A program made the translations under genes and the position numbers. A stretch of 64,000 bases of DNA, from positions 1,550,001 to 1,614,000 of the forward strand of contig PYIU01000001.1 of the NCBI GenBank assembly GCA_003415625.1. Direction: 5' to 3'. Below the pieces are notes generated by a model. The model was not told where the DNA came from, made no database searches, and saw only the letters and a list, made by a program, of their open reading frames with translations. The stretch is from Aquanectria penicillioides (Eukaryota > Ascomycota > Sordariomycetes > Hypocreales > Nectriaceae). Position 1 is the first letter of the stretch; each line of letters starts with the position of its first letter. This document shows positions 45,846 through 57,299 of the stretch, piece after piece.

Positions 45846-46568
45846 TTATTGACCAGCCAACTCTTTCTCCAGAGCATCGGCCATGTCCTTCAAAGTTTCA
45901 AACTTCCAGTCATAAACAGCATCAGTTATGTTTCCCATAATAGCTCCCGGGCGCTCAATCCAACTCGACTTGATACCCATCTTCTTGGCTGGGTGGTGGT
46001 CGTGGAATTGACTCTGAGCAGTCTGAAGCACCTCGGCTTTCTTTACTCCAAATTTGGCTTCCACCTCACGCAACATGTACTCAAAGTTCTTCAAGTCAGG
46101 CTTATAGCTTCCGACATTCTGAGCAGTAATAATCAAGTCGAAGGGGACGCCTTCAAGTGGACCCTTGTTGCTTAGAGCGAAGGACTCGAGATCGACATTG
46201 GACAGCACTACCAGCTTATACTGCTTGCCTAAGCGATGGAGGGCCCTGACAGTATCGGGGAATGCAGGCCACTTGCCAACTGAGGCCCCAAATGCTTTGT
46301 TCTGCTCCGCTGTGGGGGAAGTGAAGCCAAGACGCTCAGCAATTTGGGGATGGATGGTGGCGAGCAGCTCTGAGTACTTCATGTCTGGTGTCTTTTCCTG
46401 CTGTGCTTTCTCGAACTCGTGATAGATTTCTAGAAGTTCCTGACGGGAAAATGTTGCCTGGTTCTGCTCAAGCAGAGGCTTCAGAGCATTCACGACGCCG
46501 GTCTCCCAGTCGATGAGAGTACCATAGACGTCAAAGGATAAAAGGCGGTAGTTTGACAGACGATCCAT
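45846..46568 (-). CDS. HAD-superfamily haloacid dehalogenase type II
   Basis: A 240-residue single-exon protein. Motif I is SFDVYGTLIDWE with nucleophile D13, motif II is VVLSNVD (S123, N124), motif III is the lysine in SYKPDLKNF (K156), and the last motif region reads QSQFHDHHPAKKMG. This is the pattern of L-2-haloacid dehalogenase-like fungal proteins, which hydrolyse C-halogen or related bonds. Many members act on other small substrates. The frame continues upstream to 46811, but those 81 residues lack similarity and span the TATA element. The methionine before DRLSNYRLLSFD is therefore taken as the start. It is probably cytosolic. The promoter carries repeated CGG-TGTG-CCG units shared with the neighbouring acetyltransferase-like gene. 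Confidence 0.88.
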   Translation of the reverse strand: MDRLSNYRLLSFDVYGTLIDWETGVVNALKPLLEQNQATFSRQELLEIYHEFEKAQQEKTPDMKYSELLATIHPQIAERLGFTSPTAEQNKAFGASVGKWPAFPDTVRALHRLGKQYKLVVLSNVDLESFALSNKGPLEGVPFDLIITAQNVGSYKPDLKNFEYMLREVEAKFGVKKAEVLQTAQSQFHDHHPAKKMGIKSSWIERPGAIMGNITDAVYDWKFETLKDMADALEKELAGQ

Positions 46569-46692
46569 GATGTCGAAATTCAGAGGCAGTGGTTGGGAGA
46601 CGATGGTTGAGCAGTTAAGATGCAAGTTGGCTTTTGAGAACTTTGAAGGTTTAATTTGTGTTGAATTGGTGACTTTGTGACAGATTGAGGGT

Positions 46693-46700
46693 CTATTTAT
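46693..46700 (-). promoter_or_regulatory. TATA-like element of the dehalogenase gene
   Basis: ATAAATAG on the minus strand, about 125-132 bp upstream of the start at 46568. Confidence 0.45.
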
Positions 46701-46895
46701 TGTCCGCAACATTGATCTTATCTCAAGGCAATCAGAAGATTGCGGTGCACATTCACATGGATCTAAATCTAACCCGTAGCTAAGCGGGGGATACGCACCG
46801 GGGTTCGCCACAGAGCAGCCAAATCTGGTAATTAATGGATCATAATTCTGATATGAAAGGGTAAATCTTCTTTTGTGGGTGCCTGTGAAATGCTG

Positions 46896-46926
46896 CCGGT
46901 GTGCCGGTGTGCCGGTGAGACCCCGG
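46896..46926. promoter_or_regulatory. Tandem CCGG-TGTG-CCGG-TGTG-CCGG element upstream of the dehalogenase gene
   Basis: CCGG occurs at 46896, 46904 and 46912 with TGTG between each, giving two overlapping CGG-N4-CCG sites on an 8-bp period. A fourth CCGG is at 46923. It lies about 330 bp before the dehalogenase start. The unit is the reverse complement of the site at 43722. Confidence 0.5.
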
Positions 46927-47175
46927 TGACAGCGGCCATCCCGTTATCGACATCGTCTCTAACGCACAGGAGGCTAGATCCGACGCGAAACAACATTACG
47001 AATTCGCACATGAAAGGATCTTTCGGCGATATCGGACATCATTCGCTGAAATCTGGGCCGGTCGCGCTATCGAGCAATTCACACATCTACAATTGGTTCC
47101 GGGGCCGAAACGCACAGTAAGTTCCCCGGTGGAATGGACAGAAGCCGGCCTTGAATCAAATCACATAATTCACCT

Positions 47176-48917
47176 TTACGATAGAATTTGATCATTAAAG
47201 CTTGGTCGTGTAATTGAGTCAATATTATCTTTAAACCTGTCAAGATATTCCACATTCTCTCGATGTTCAGCCTTATTCTGCTCAATCTTGGCATCACGCA
47301 CTGCTTCAATGACCGTGAGCCTCGTTGATACAATCTTGCCCCGTACGTTGTCACGAGAAAACAATTCGTCCATATCTTCAAGCGAAAGACCTTCAAGGCG
47401 AAGACAGTTAGTTGTTATTCATACAGCTCAAACCAAGAATATTTGCTCACCCTTAGTTTCTGGCACAAAGAATTAGGCAAAAGTCACCATGGCAAAACAG
47501 AGAGAATGAGCCATACAGGAAGTATGTACCGAATCCGTGGGAGCCCGGGGTTGCAAACATGGACGGTGTGCTTTTGGCAACGACAAAATTGAATAGCCAT
47601 TGACTAGCCGTTGCTATTCCTATTTGAAGGGCACGCATGCGTGCAGTGGGGATTTCTTATTTAATCAATGAGTGGAGGCTTCGTTCTGGTGGACTTAGTA
47701 CACCTACAGAGCAGTATGTCCAGACAACAGGGCCCCATCCAAATTGATAAACGGAGTCGAAGATGTAAATAGCCACGATTGCCACATATCCAGCAGGGCC
47801 AAGTGATGAGTCTGCCCCGGGCGGACTGTATCTAACATAGAAGCCCACGTAGAAGAGTGCCAATCCCTGTTGAAAACACTAATATTAGTATCATGCTTGG
47901 AAAAACTTGCGTCTCAAATTTTCGGTCGCAATACCGGTACATACCTGCACAATGGCCGACCACAGCAAACTCCTTCGCCGGCTAAGAGTTGCCGGTGACG
48001 AATAGAATGAAGATGGCGCATGAGACTATTTTTACGATCACATAGATTCCAGTTGCAAACAGTCCTGCTGATGATGAGGACATACCCACACTCTTGGAAA
48101 CCGTGGGGCTGTAATATGTCATTGCGTTTGTGCCTGTCAAGTTGCTCCACATCACGAGAGTAATGCAGAGCAATGTTTGTCGCCGATGCGATTTGACTGT
48201 GAACGCCTCCTTGACCAATGTCAACCCTAACGAGTTTGCAGTAAGAGCACGCTCCTCTTCTAGTTGGATGGAGATATAGTCTAGTAACGATAGAAAGCTG
48301 AGTGCAGCCTCTAAGAAGGCCACGGATACCCCTTGGCCATTTTCCGAGACATACAGCGGGTTGATCGTGGAAGCAATTCCATTGCGATTCCAGTGATGAA
48401 TCTGCGACCATATGAGCCTTGTGAAGGAAATGAAAGGCATCGGACGTAACACACCTTCCGGTATACATGGCAGCTAGATGGCCACTGGGTGCTGCTTGTA
48501 GCGCAACCCGAACGAAATGAGGAGCGAGGCAGCCGTGGACCGATTCGGTTTGCCAACCGCATGGAAATGATGCAACACGCGAATACTCCAGCCTAGATGA
48601 CGGATACAATGTTCGAGGAAAGGTTCGCAAGGACGGTCGCGGATTTATCGTTGAGCCCAAACTTCCTGGAATACGGTCAGCACTGCATGAGTCATTTGGT
48701 GGGCTCATGGATATGCTTACTCCTTGAAGGTGTCCATAGTAAGGACACCTCCGACAATTCCCATATCCACTCCAAAAAGAAGCGCTCCGACGTATGCCTA
48801 TTGTGATATCTCGATCAGTCTTTGCGATTTATCATCGTTCCGGATATCACGTACCACCAGACTGACGACGACGGTCCTCAGGTTGTAAGTCTCCGGTGGA
48901 TCTGTTTTGAGATTCAT
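47176..48917 (-). pseudogene. Broken MFS sugar-porter gene
   Basis: The minus strand carries a sugar transporter in order, spread over several frames. The start is MNLKTDPPETYNLRTVVVSL (from 48917). An intron (48854-48798) joins AYVGALLFGVDMGIVGGVLT, and a second intron leads to EKFGLNDKSATVLANLSSNI. A TAG follows at 48595-48593, where the family has glutamine. Next come QAAPSGHLAAMYTGR in another frame, WSNLTGTNAMTYYSPTV (about 48150-48100), [34 protein letters not shown] and the cytoplasmic tail LEDMDELFSRDNVRG. Frames change repeatedly between about 48560 and 47900, so no full-length protein is possible. In life it would have been a 12-helix plasma-membrane uptake protein for sugars or quinate-like acids. 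Confidence 0.85.
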
Positions 48918-49889
48918 TGCGAATGAACTTTTGCAGGAACATTGTGAAGCGGGTGTTAGATTGCAGAATAATCTCAAAATGCTGCTCGATGCATGCATAT
49001 TCTGAGGTAGCGTCAAGCTTGTCGCGGATTCATATAGTCGGCGACGCCCTGACCTTTTTAGCTTCACGGCAATAGACGGACCAAGCCATCAGGTCAGTCG
49101 AGTCATGCCAGAGAGGCTACACGGCTGTTTACTCCCTCACCATCATGCCCCAAACATGCCTCGAACTCAACTACCCCACAATCTTCCTCTGTCCTTTAGC
49201 TTCCCCGCAAGTTGCCCTGAGGGGATCCGGGGAAGTGGACCTGGGGAAGTGGGCCGGCCCATGAGAAGACGATGGCTAGTATAGCCAAATGACGCACAAA
49301 TCGATCTATCAAGCTAACAGGCCGTGTGGAGCTGAATGTTGAGGCGGTATAATTTCCGTCTATCAGAAACCTGGAATATGTCTGCGCTCTTCATAGTCCA
49401 TCTCATGTTATTGGGGGTCCAGCAGCTCCTCATAACAGAGGCGCTGCGGCCCAAGCAAATGCAGATTCGCCGAGGATAAAGGAGCTAAGAATACGAGGGC
49501 CACCTTGGAAACTGGTTCTAAAGCAACGAAAGTGACGGTCTGTTCACTAGAGTAGACGCGTCAGAGAGAATAGATTCTAGGCCGACAAACCTCCTCGCGC
49601 TGCACAGGTGCTAGATCGTAAGAGAAAGCTATGCGGGGATTCGATGTCTACGGCGTAATGTATTCATGATATGTAAACTTGATGTCAAATCTATCGACTG
49701 GCCTTATTGATGCGCTACATATATTTACGGGATTGCCTTACGATACATTAGGTACTCGCTTCTTGCAAGATTACAATCTCATCGTAGTCAATTCAAGCTG
49801 AGAGTCCTAACTAGTCGTGATCCTACATCCGCACACCATTTACTTTGTTCCGTAATCATGTCATCCATTGAGCTTGATAACGTTCACAA
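48918..49889. other. Region upstream of the transporter relic
   Basis: About 970 bp with no recognised coding sequence. It contains two adjacent CreA-like sites (49227-49246) in the position of the old transporter promoter. Confidence 0.5.
49227..49246 (+). promoter_or_regulatory. Two CreA-like carbon-repressor sites
   Basis: CCGGGG at 49227-49232 and CTGGGG at 49241-49246 both match the SYGGRG consensus. Each is followed by AAGTGG, forming a short direct repeat. They lie about 310-330 bp upstream of the transporter relic's start. Confidence 0.4.
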
Positions 49890-50400
49890 GCCATCCAATG
49901 GTTGGTAGACCTTCATCCATCGCTGTGCAAAGTTAGCCTAGGCTCTTTCAAATGCCCAACTTCCAGTCACTGCGTCATATGGCTTTTCAGGGTTAACAAA
50001 TCTGACGCCTGTGGCAAGTCTTATTTTGTCGTTAGTGTCTCTGTTCTTGCAGCTGGCGTGGACCACGTAATGGTTGTGAAAATGACTTCGCCGGGCTCGT
50101 ACTCAGCGATGAACCATTTTCGGCGGGCCTCCTTGCCGTAAGTAATAGTGTCGCGGCTAAGGAAGTCGCCATCATTCATGTTCTTGTTGAAAGCGCTGAT
50201 ACGCTCTTCTTCGGTAAGATTCTGGGCATTTTTTTGCAAAGTCATCTTCGGGCTTCTTGCCGATATCTGTGGAGCCTTCGAGATACATTAAACCACCAGC
50301 TTCAGACACGCCACCGATGGGGATCCAAGCAGTTAAGCTCGTAGGAGACCCAGCGCGAAAATACATCTGGTCAAAGTGAATCGGTGTGGGCATCGAGATA
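49890..50400 (-). pseudogene. Truncated and frameshifted phytanoyl-CoA dioxygenase (PhyH) relic
   Basis: The minus strand has, in order, TPIHFDQMYFRAGSPTSLTA (H-x-D metal site, about 50390), WIPIGGVSEAGGLMYLEGS, then in a shifted frame SAFNKNMNDGDFLS and KWFIAEYEPGEVIF. In a third frame come HNHYVVHASCKNRD (second metal histidine) and IRLATGVRFVNPEKPYD. This is the core of an Fe(II)/2-oxoglutarate dioxygenase of the PhyH family. Frame changes lie near 50235 and 50090, and a TAG at 49940-49938 interrupts the tail before RWMKVY. The N-terminal half is missing beyond about 50400, where a different sequence on the other strand begins. Confidence 0.78.
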
Positions 50401-50409
50401 TGCGAAGCT

Positions 50410-50674
50410 CCTCGAGAGGTTGTGGTTTCATCCGCCGGAACCAGGCTTGACCGGAATCCAGGGGCTGGAAAGCAACATGGAGTTGATGAATCCTACACTT
50501 TCCGACTCCTTGAACATACTAGAGCCGGATTCCAGTAGGGCACAGCTAAATGTTTTTGACGATATTGGCCTTCAGCCATTTGATTGTACTGACACGATGG
50601 ATGGACTGTTTTCCATACCGCCTGTATTTCCATGGGACCAGTGTGGCTTTTTGAGTCGTGTAACATCAATTTGA
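50410..50674 (+). pseudogene. Possible C-terminal tail of a fungal transcription factor
   Basis: A plus-strand frame reads GLESNMELMNPTLSDSL, LNVFDDIGLQPFDCTDTMDG and LFSIPPVFPWDQCG before a stop. The acidic, hydrophobic ending with a DTMDGLFSIPPxFPWD pattern is common at the end of Zn2Cys6 regulators. No zinc cluster or middle domain lies upstream, since that DNA belongs to the PhyH relic on the other strand. If correct, it is an orphan 3' end. Confidence 0.35.
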
Positions 50675-53130
50675 AAATGCTTCAAAGAATGAAATCTGCA
50701 TCAGCTTCTTGTACAATGTCACATTTAACTGATGATAATTCCAATAAAACCATTCACAAAGGGAATCCAAGCCGAATTTTCTCATGTATTGAAAGAATCC
50801 TGGGTATTATTCCCATTTATGGTAGGTGTACGAGGATTTTGCTACAAACATTGAAATTAAGGAGGTGGTCCATCTGATTTTGATCAGATTGAATCCCTAA
50901 GCACTTGGTCCTTGTCAGAAGCACAAGTGACTCACATTGAAATGTTGGCGTTTATTACAATTGTAAGTTTATCATCGAAACACCTCAAAACATTTTCTTG
51001 AATGTATCAACACACAATTTGAGTCGTCCATGGCGTTTTACTTGGGTAGTTTGTCACCAATTCAAAACCCAGAACAGGGAGACAAACAGGTTTGCCTTAG
51101 CGAAATCCCCGACTCAAGTCTTGGATAGTCAGATATCCAGAAGGGCAGAATTTACAGCCGACCAGATCAGCTCCAGCATATACAGTCGTCACCTTGCAAA
51201 GAAGCTCCAGGCCCATTTCAGGCTAAGTAAGTCAGTCTTTGGGAAAACCTCATTGTAGACATGGCAGGGCATTCAGACTTCACACCAAGACACCCGTAGA
51301 GTCAAAGCATTCCGAACAGCTCGGAAATACAGTAGAAAGTGCAGACCTTGAAGAACAAAACAGCAGATTAATGAGGAACTAGCACAACAATCTAGACCAA
51401 ACATAGAACCCTCCCAGAACACCTAGAGAGATGCCAAGAAGCCTCCCGAACGCTAAATCAGCCACAGTATTCCGACAAACATTTATGACATGATTTCAGG
51501 ATGGATAATTGAATCACTATCAAGTACTCTACGTGCTCGGGGCAGTAATGCGAGACTCGAAGAAACAAGACAAGACGTGACCAAGTTTATTATCTACATA
51601 CCACTCATTGATGTTGCAGTGCATAGGAGGAACGACGGCACTCAAAGCTTGGCATTAGTGGGTCCTGGAGGGACCGTTAAAAATGCAAGACACACGACAG
51701 CCTAAATAAACGACACTAATAAGGGTCTTGGCCAGGTGGCACCAAGCCCCTTGGCGTCGGACCAGACCCCCCACGAGAGGAGGCCGCATGACAGTTCCAC
51801 GACAGAACAGCAACGGGAACTGAAGATGTCGTTGTTAATCGGTGATCCAGGGAATGGCCTTCATATCTTGCCAACATTACATATGCTCCCAGGAAGAGCA
51901 CATTTCAGTCACTGCACGCCGGGAGAAATCCTTTCAAATCGCTTTTGAAGCGACTGTTCTGTTCTGCTAAGTGACAGGCCTAGGTTTCGGATTACACAAG
52001 GGCTGCTTCTTGGGGAACTGAATGCACTCTCAACGGCTGTTTAGTTTAGAAGTCAGAAGTCTTATCGTCCCGGCCATCAGCATGTTAATGCATTGATACA
52101 TGGTTAAAATAGAGGGTGGTGTAGATGCCATGGTTAATCAAGCTAGAGATGGTGAGATGCTACTGTGTCATGCCCTATTACGGTCAGGACAGGTGCGCAT
52201 CGGGATTGGTAACTACATTTGGCAAAGCAAGCGAAATTACCCTGTAAACTTTAACAGCACAGACGTTTCTCGACTGTTGGTTGCGCGTCGATGCTAGACG
52301 AGAAGTGCACGTCGGCTAGATGGTAAGCCCATCGGAAGGCATCGAGAAGTCTTGCGTGTCCTTGATGTTGCCGTCTTACTGAATTGACGCTTTATCCGTG
52401 ATTCATTTCGGGAGCCAAGATATTCCATCCCGTCTATTCAATCAAACTTGGTCTTCACTTCGTAGATGCATTCATACTATGCAAATGTAAGTCGCAGCAT
52501 GCAAGCAATCATCAGTCTGTTCAGATTCATTGTTCTCAAGTAACATTCATAACCGCTTCTCATAGCAAATGCCAGAGAAGCTCTCCTTTGTCGCCCTCAT
52601 CTGCAGTTTCAGAAGAAGGTTTAGCCAGACCATTTCCGATTGAGCTTTTCGGAGTTTCTCCTGCCGGAACTGGTTCACAGAGAGAGAGAGAAGTCGGAGT
52701 GAGCAAATGAGATTCAAAATCATCACCACCGCTATCAGTATCATCCCTAGAAGTGCGGTTCCGGGACATTTTTGTGCCGCAACATTCTCGCAGAATATAG
52801 CTGATGGCTTGGTGCCAAGTCGAGTTATTGCTTGCATGATTTTAATCAGCGACCAGCGGAGCAATGGAGATTTCCGTCGTGCTAATCAAAACAGGACCAG
52901 CAGCTCAGAACTACCCGCTGGGTTGAGTGACTAGTCACGCCCCCACCTCTCCAATGGTGTTAAACCCGAGGTATCCTGTACACGGGGAAACACCAGGATG
53001 CACTTTGGATCATAGAAACGAAGCTCGGAATGATTGGATGAAGGTCATGTGAATACAACGTAGCTCTATTAGGTCTAGCGCAACCCGACCCCTCTTTTAG
53101 AGCCTGAGCGATGAAGCAAGGCTGGGAGGG
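50675..53130. other. Intergenic region up to the AT-rich block
   Basis: About 2.5 kb of mixed composition without a recognised gene. Decayed frames near 51000-51500 and a minus frame with one hydrophobic segment at 52547-52864 are not supported by any motif. GC content falls sharply after about 53130. Confidence 0.5.
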
Positions 53131-55139
53131 ACAAGAATAAAATAAGAATACACATAATTATACAACTGGTTCGGTTTAACAATTAAGAGTCTTAAAGCTA
53201 TATTTATTAGTGTAGCTATAACTATTTAATTAAGCTCTAAAAGCAAGAAATAAACCTTATATCTTAATTCTAAACTAAATATATAAAATAACCTTTAAGA
53301 CCTATATCCTTAATAACCTAAATAACTAAAAAACCTTTAAATAAAGCTATAAAGTAAAAATTACTATAGAATAAATTAAAAAGCTTAAAATCCTTAAGGA
53401 CTTTTTTTAGTTTAAAATTACTTAAATTTTTAAGCCTATAATGCTAATTGCTATAAGATACTTTATAAAAGAGAAAGCTAAGGCTAAAAGCTTAAAATTA
53501 AAGTTTATTTAATTAATATAAAAGGCAACTATAATAATAGAGCTGCTTCCTAAAGACTAAAAACTACTAAAATATAAGCTTATAATATTTTACTATAATT
53601 AAGAAAAATATAAAATTAAAGTAAATAGAATCTATAATATTTTTAATTAAATAATAAAAAAAATAAGCCTTTATTACATTTAAATATATTTATTTATAAT
53701 AAATAAAAGGAATAATAATAATAATATTATAAAATTCTATAATAACCTTAAAGCTGTATATAGAATTAATAATATATTAAAAGGAAAATAAGCTTAAAAA
53801 TGCTATTTTAAAGTGCTAAAATAAACTTTAAACCCTAAAATTATTTAGTAAAACTAGATTATTAATTAAGAATAGTCTATAAAGATTATAACTATAAGAA
53901 ATATTACTAAAGCCTTATACTTAAATATATAGTTTATAGACTTAAAATAATACCTTAAAAGTTACTTTTAAATATTCCTTTAAATTACTAAAGTATAATA
54001 TAAAGATACTATTAAAAAAAGTACCTATATACTAGCTGCTTTTACTTTAAGTTTTAGATATAAAATTAAGAAAAGAAAAGAGACTAAAGGAAAGCAATAT
54101 AAAGCTTTAGTATAAAAGGGGAACTTTAGATCTATATTTTAAGGCTTAAACTTACCTTTTAAAAAATATTTTTATTTAAAGAGCTTATAATTTAAATAAC
54201 TTAAATTAAAGAAATAAAAATAAACTCTAAAGAAAGACAATTACTATATTTTATATAGGAAATCACACTTTAATGCTAATACCTAAAAGTACTAAATTGC
54301 ATTTCTTAAAAATATACTTAAGTAAATAAAAAGGCAAAAGTAAATAGATAAAAAATAGAAAATACAATTAAAAGATTAAATTAAAGTCTAAGAACTATAT
54401 AAAAAGCTTAAAAAGCAAACTATATAATTAATTAAAGATTTAAACTAATAATTAATATTATAAATCCTAATCTTAAATTTTATAGCTATTTTCCTTATTT
54501 TATATAGTAAATACCTATTATAAATCTTAATTATATTTAACTTAAAGACAATACTATATATTTTTAATAATAAAAAGAAATTTAAGAATCTTAAATTAGC
54601 TCTATTTAATAAAATTATTTTTATTAAATTAAAAAACCTTTTAATTTTAGAATATAAAGATATAGAAATTAAAGTTTAAAACCTATAAAGTAAAGCTTAT
54701 TTCCTTATTTTAAGGCATATTGCTTACTGCCTATAAATTAAAATAAATTTAGTTTTATTAAGAAGACTCTATTAATATAGTTATTAATAGAATTAAAGAA
54801 ATAAAGATAATATTCTAAAATATAAAAGTAGGCAAGCTTTATATAGATTAAAGATTGCCTATAATTAATATATTTTAGATTATAAGCCTATTACTTAAGA
54901 ATAAAGCTTATTTATAATAAATAAACCTTATTATAATTTATAAATGCTAAAATATCTATAATAAGCAAAAGCCATAAAATAGCACTATTAATTAAATTAT
55001 TTAGAACCTAAAGCATTAAAATACTTAATTAATTATACTATTAATACAAAAATTAAAGGCCTAATAATAGTTAAATATAATACTTATAGATTAGGCAAAA
55101 TAAAATACTAAAAGTACTATAAACTATAAATATAAAGCT

Positions 55140-55330
55140 TAATTCCTAAAGAGCAAGTTTCTTTAGACTTTTATAACTTTTAACCTAATATAATAAACCT
55201 TTCTTTATGCACTATTATAATAGACTGTATATTAGGAATATATTAGAATTACTACTTTAAAAATCAAAAAGAAGAATAATTATTATTAATGCTATAAAAC
55301 TTTACTTAAATATTAAAAATAAAATATAGA
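55140..55330 (+). pseudogene. Copia integrase core remnant
   Basis: The plus-strand frame shows VSLDFYNF, then SLCTIIIDCILGIYQNYYF and KNQKEE, the layout of the integrase catalytic core of fungal Copia elements, with stops in between. Several acidic positions expected in the core are altered. Confidence 0.6.
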
Positions 55331-56589
55331 ATTAAACTTTAAGTAATAGAAATAAATAATAAGCTTTAAAAGAGCAATTTAGTTTATATATAGCTAGATT
55401 AAAGAGAAATAGCAATAAAAGAAAGTACTTTTTAAATATAGCAATAGAATAGATTAAAAGAATATTTTAAAGGGGTAGTAAAAGAGAAAATAAAAGTTCT
55501 TGCAATTAAAAGTGGTCTATTAGCTAGATTATAGCTAGAGATAGTAAGAATAGTAGTATATCTACTAAACCAAACTCTAAAATAGAGACTTAAGTGGAAA
55601 ATACTATATAAAAGCTTCTTTTTATTAATTTAAAGCTTAAATAAGGATTATAAGCTATAAATTACTTACTTTAGGATAATTAATTATAAATTATTTATAA
55701 TAACTAAAAACACTTAATTAAAGAAAAATTAACTTATATTTAAAATAAGCCTAAAGGCTTAAATAGATTATTTTATAAAATATAATTCCTAAAACCTCTT
55801 TTGCATTTAAAATTTAATTATTAATTAAGTATATATAACTTAAGATATTATCTTTAATAAAGAAGACCTCTTTTTAGTAAGCAATACTAAAATAAAAGAA
55901 ACTATAGGTAAAAAGACCCTTAAAGAAATACAAATATAAATAAAAGCTCTTCTTAATGCTAAATAGATTAATTAAATAGATAATACTAATTAACTATAAA
56001 ACAAGCTTTAAACCACTAAAATAAGCCTTTAAAATATAATTAAAAACTTAAAAACTAAAAAGGAAAAAGATATAAATAAACTGTAAATTAAAGATAAAAA
56101 ATACACTTAACTACAATTTAAACCCTTTTTAACTCCACTAAAAAGTCTAGCTTCTACCTTTCTAGCTTTAGCAATAAAGCAAAAAGGAAAATACCTAATA
56201 CCCCTAATATTAAATACTGGCTTATAAAGGGAATAGATTAAGCTCTATTAAGCCTTCTTTATAGAAATAAAAGCTATACTATTTAAAAAATGCAAAAATA
56301 CTATTATAATTAAGGCAATATATACTAAAATTAAATATAAAAAGTATAAACTAAAATATAAGCTATAAAAAGATAAAATAGACCTTATTTAAAAGAAATA
56401 AAAACTCTATTAAAAGAACCTACTTTAGGTATTAAGTTCTTATAAAAATATTCTTAGGCATAAGTTTAAGGCTATATTCCTAAAAGCAAAGAAAATACAC
56501 TTAAAGAGTTACTAATAAATAAAGTCTTAAATTAAAATACTAAAAAGTAAAATTAAGTTTTACAACTTATAATTTATTAACTATATATA

Positions 56590-57135
56590 GATTTATATAT
56601 ATAAGTTTAATAAATATAAATACTTATAGAAATGTAAAGCTAGACTTATTATTTAAGGAGATTAATAGCAAAAGGCAAGTTTTAAAAAAATATATACTAC
56701 TATACTAATAGGAAAATCATTTAAAACCCTACTTATAATTACAGTAAGGTTTAATCTTAAGATACTATAATTTAATGCAATAAATGCATTTATAAATGCA
56801 AAACTACTAATAGATATATTTATAAGATCTCTATTAAAATATAAAGAGGGCAAAAATAAAGGCTAAATGCTATTACTTAAGAAAGCACTTTATAGACTAA
56901 GAATTGCACCTCTTTTATAGTAAATAGAGCTTAAAATAATATTATAAAATATTAGTTTTAAACTAATCCCTTATAAACTATACTGCTATAGTAAAAGTAA
57001 AGTTTTTATCTTCTTTTATATAGATAATATTATAATAATATATACTAAAAGATATAAATAAATTATAGATAAAGCAATTATAGGTTTAAAGTTAAAATAT
57101 AAACTAATTAATAAAGGCAAGCTATAATAGTTTTT
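56590..57135 (+). pseudogene. Copia reverse transcriptase remnant
   Basis: Landmarks in order are KCKARLII, FNAINAFINAKL (about 56771-56805), LLKKALYRLRIAPLL (about 56869-56915) and FFYIDNIIIIY (about 57011-57043). The last is the catalytic YVDD box changed to YIDN by two G-to-A changes. Stops interrupt the frame. Confidence 0.75.
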
Positions 57136-57299
57136 TAAAATAAAGATTATCTAAAAATAAAGTTAAAAATTAATTTAAATAACTTAAAACTTATACTTAA
57201 AGAAGATTTATAAATTATATATTTAAATAAAGAAAATGCAACTTTAATAGAGAAAATAGAACTCTTCTTAAATAAGTAAATTGCTAAATAAAGTATAAT

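Larger units (their letters stand above)
46569..47175. other. Dehalogenase promoter region
   Basis: About 600 bp between the dehalogenase start and the 3' end of the transporter relic. It holds the TATA-like and CCGG elements listed separately; no gene is seen. Confidence 0.55.

Noticed and set aside
46569..46811. 81-residue N-terminal extension of the dehalogenase
   Set aside because: It has no family similarity and covers the TATA-like element.
51000..51500. Possible DNA-transposon (pogo-like) C-terminal relic
   Set aside because: Some helical, glutamate-rich text appears across frames, but no DDE motif, terminal repeats or target duplication could be found.
52547..52864. Minus-strand frame with one hydrophobic segment, overlapped by a Ser/Asp/Glu-rich frame
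   Set aside because: Neither frame has an upstream partner, splice structure or known motif; too weak to call.
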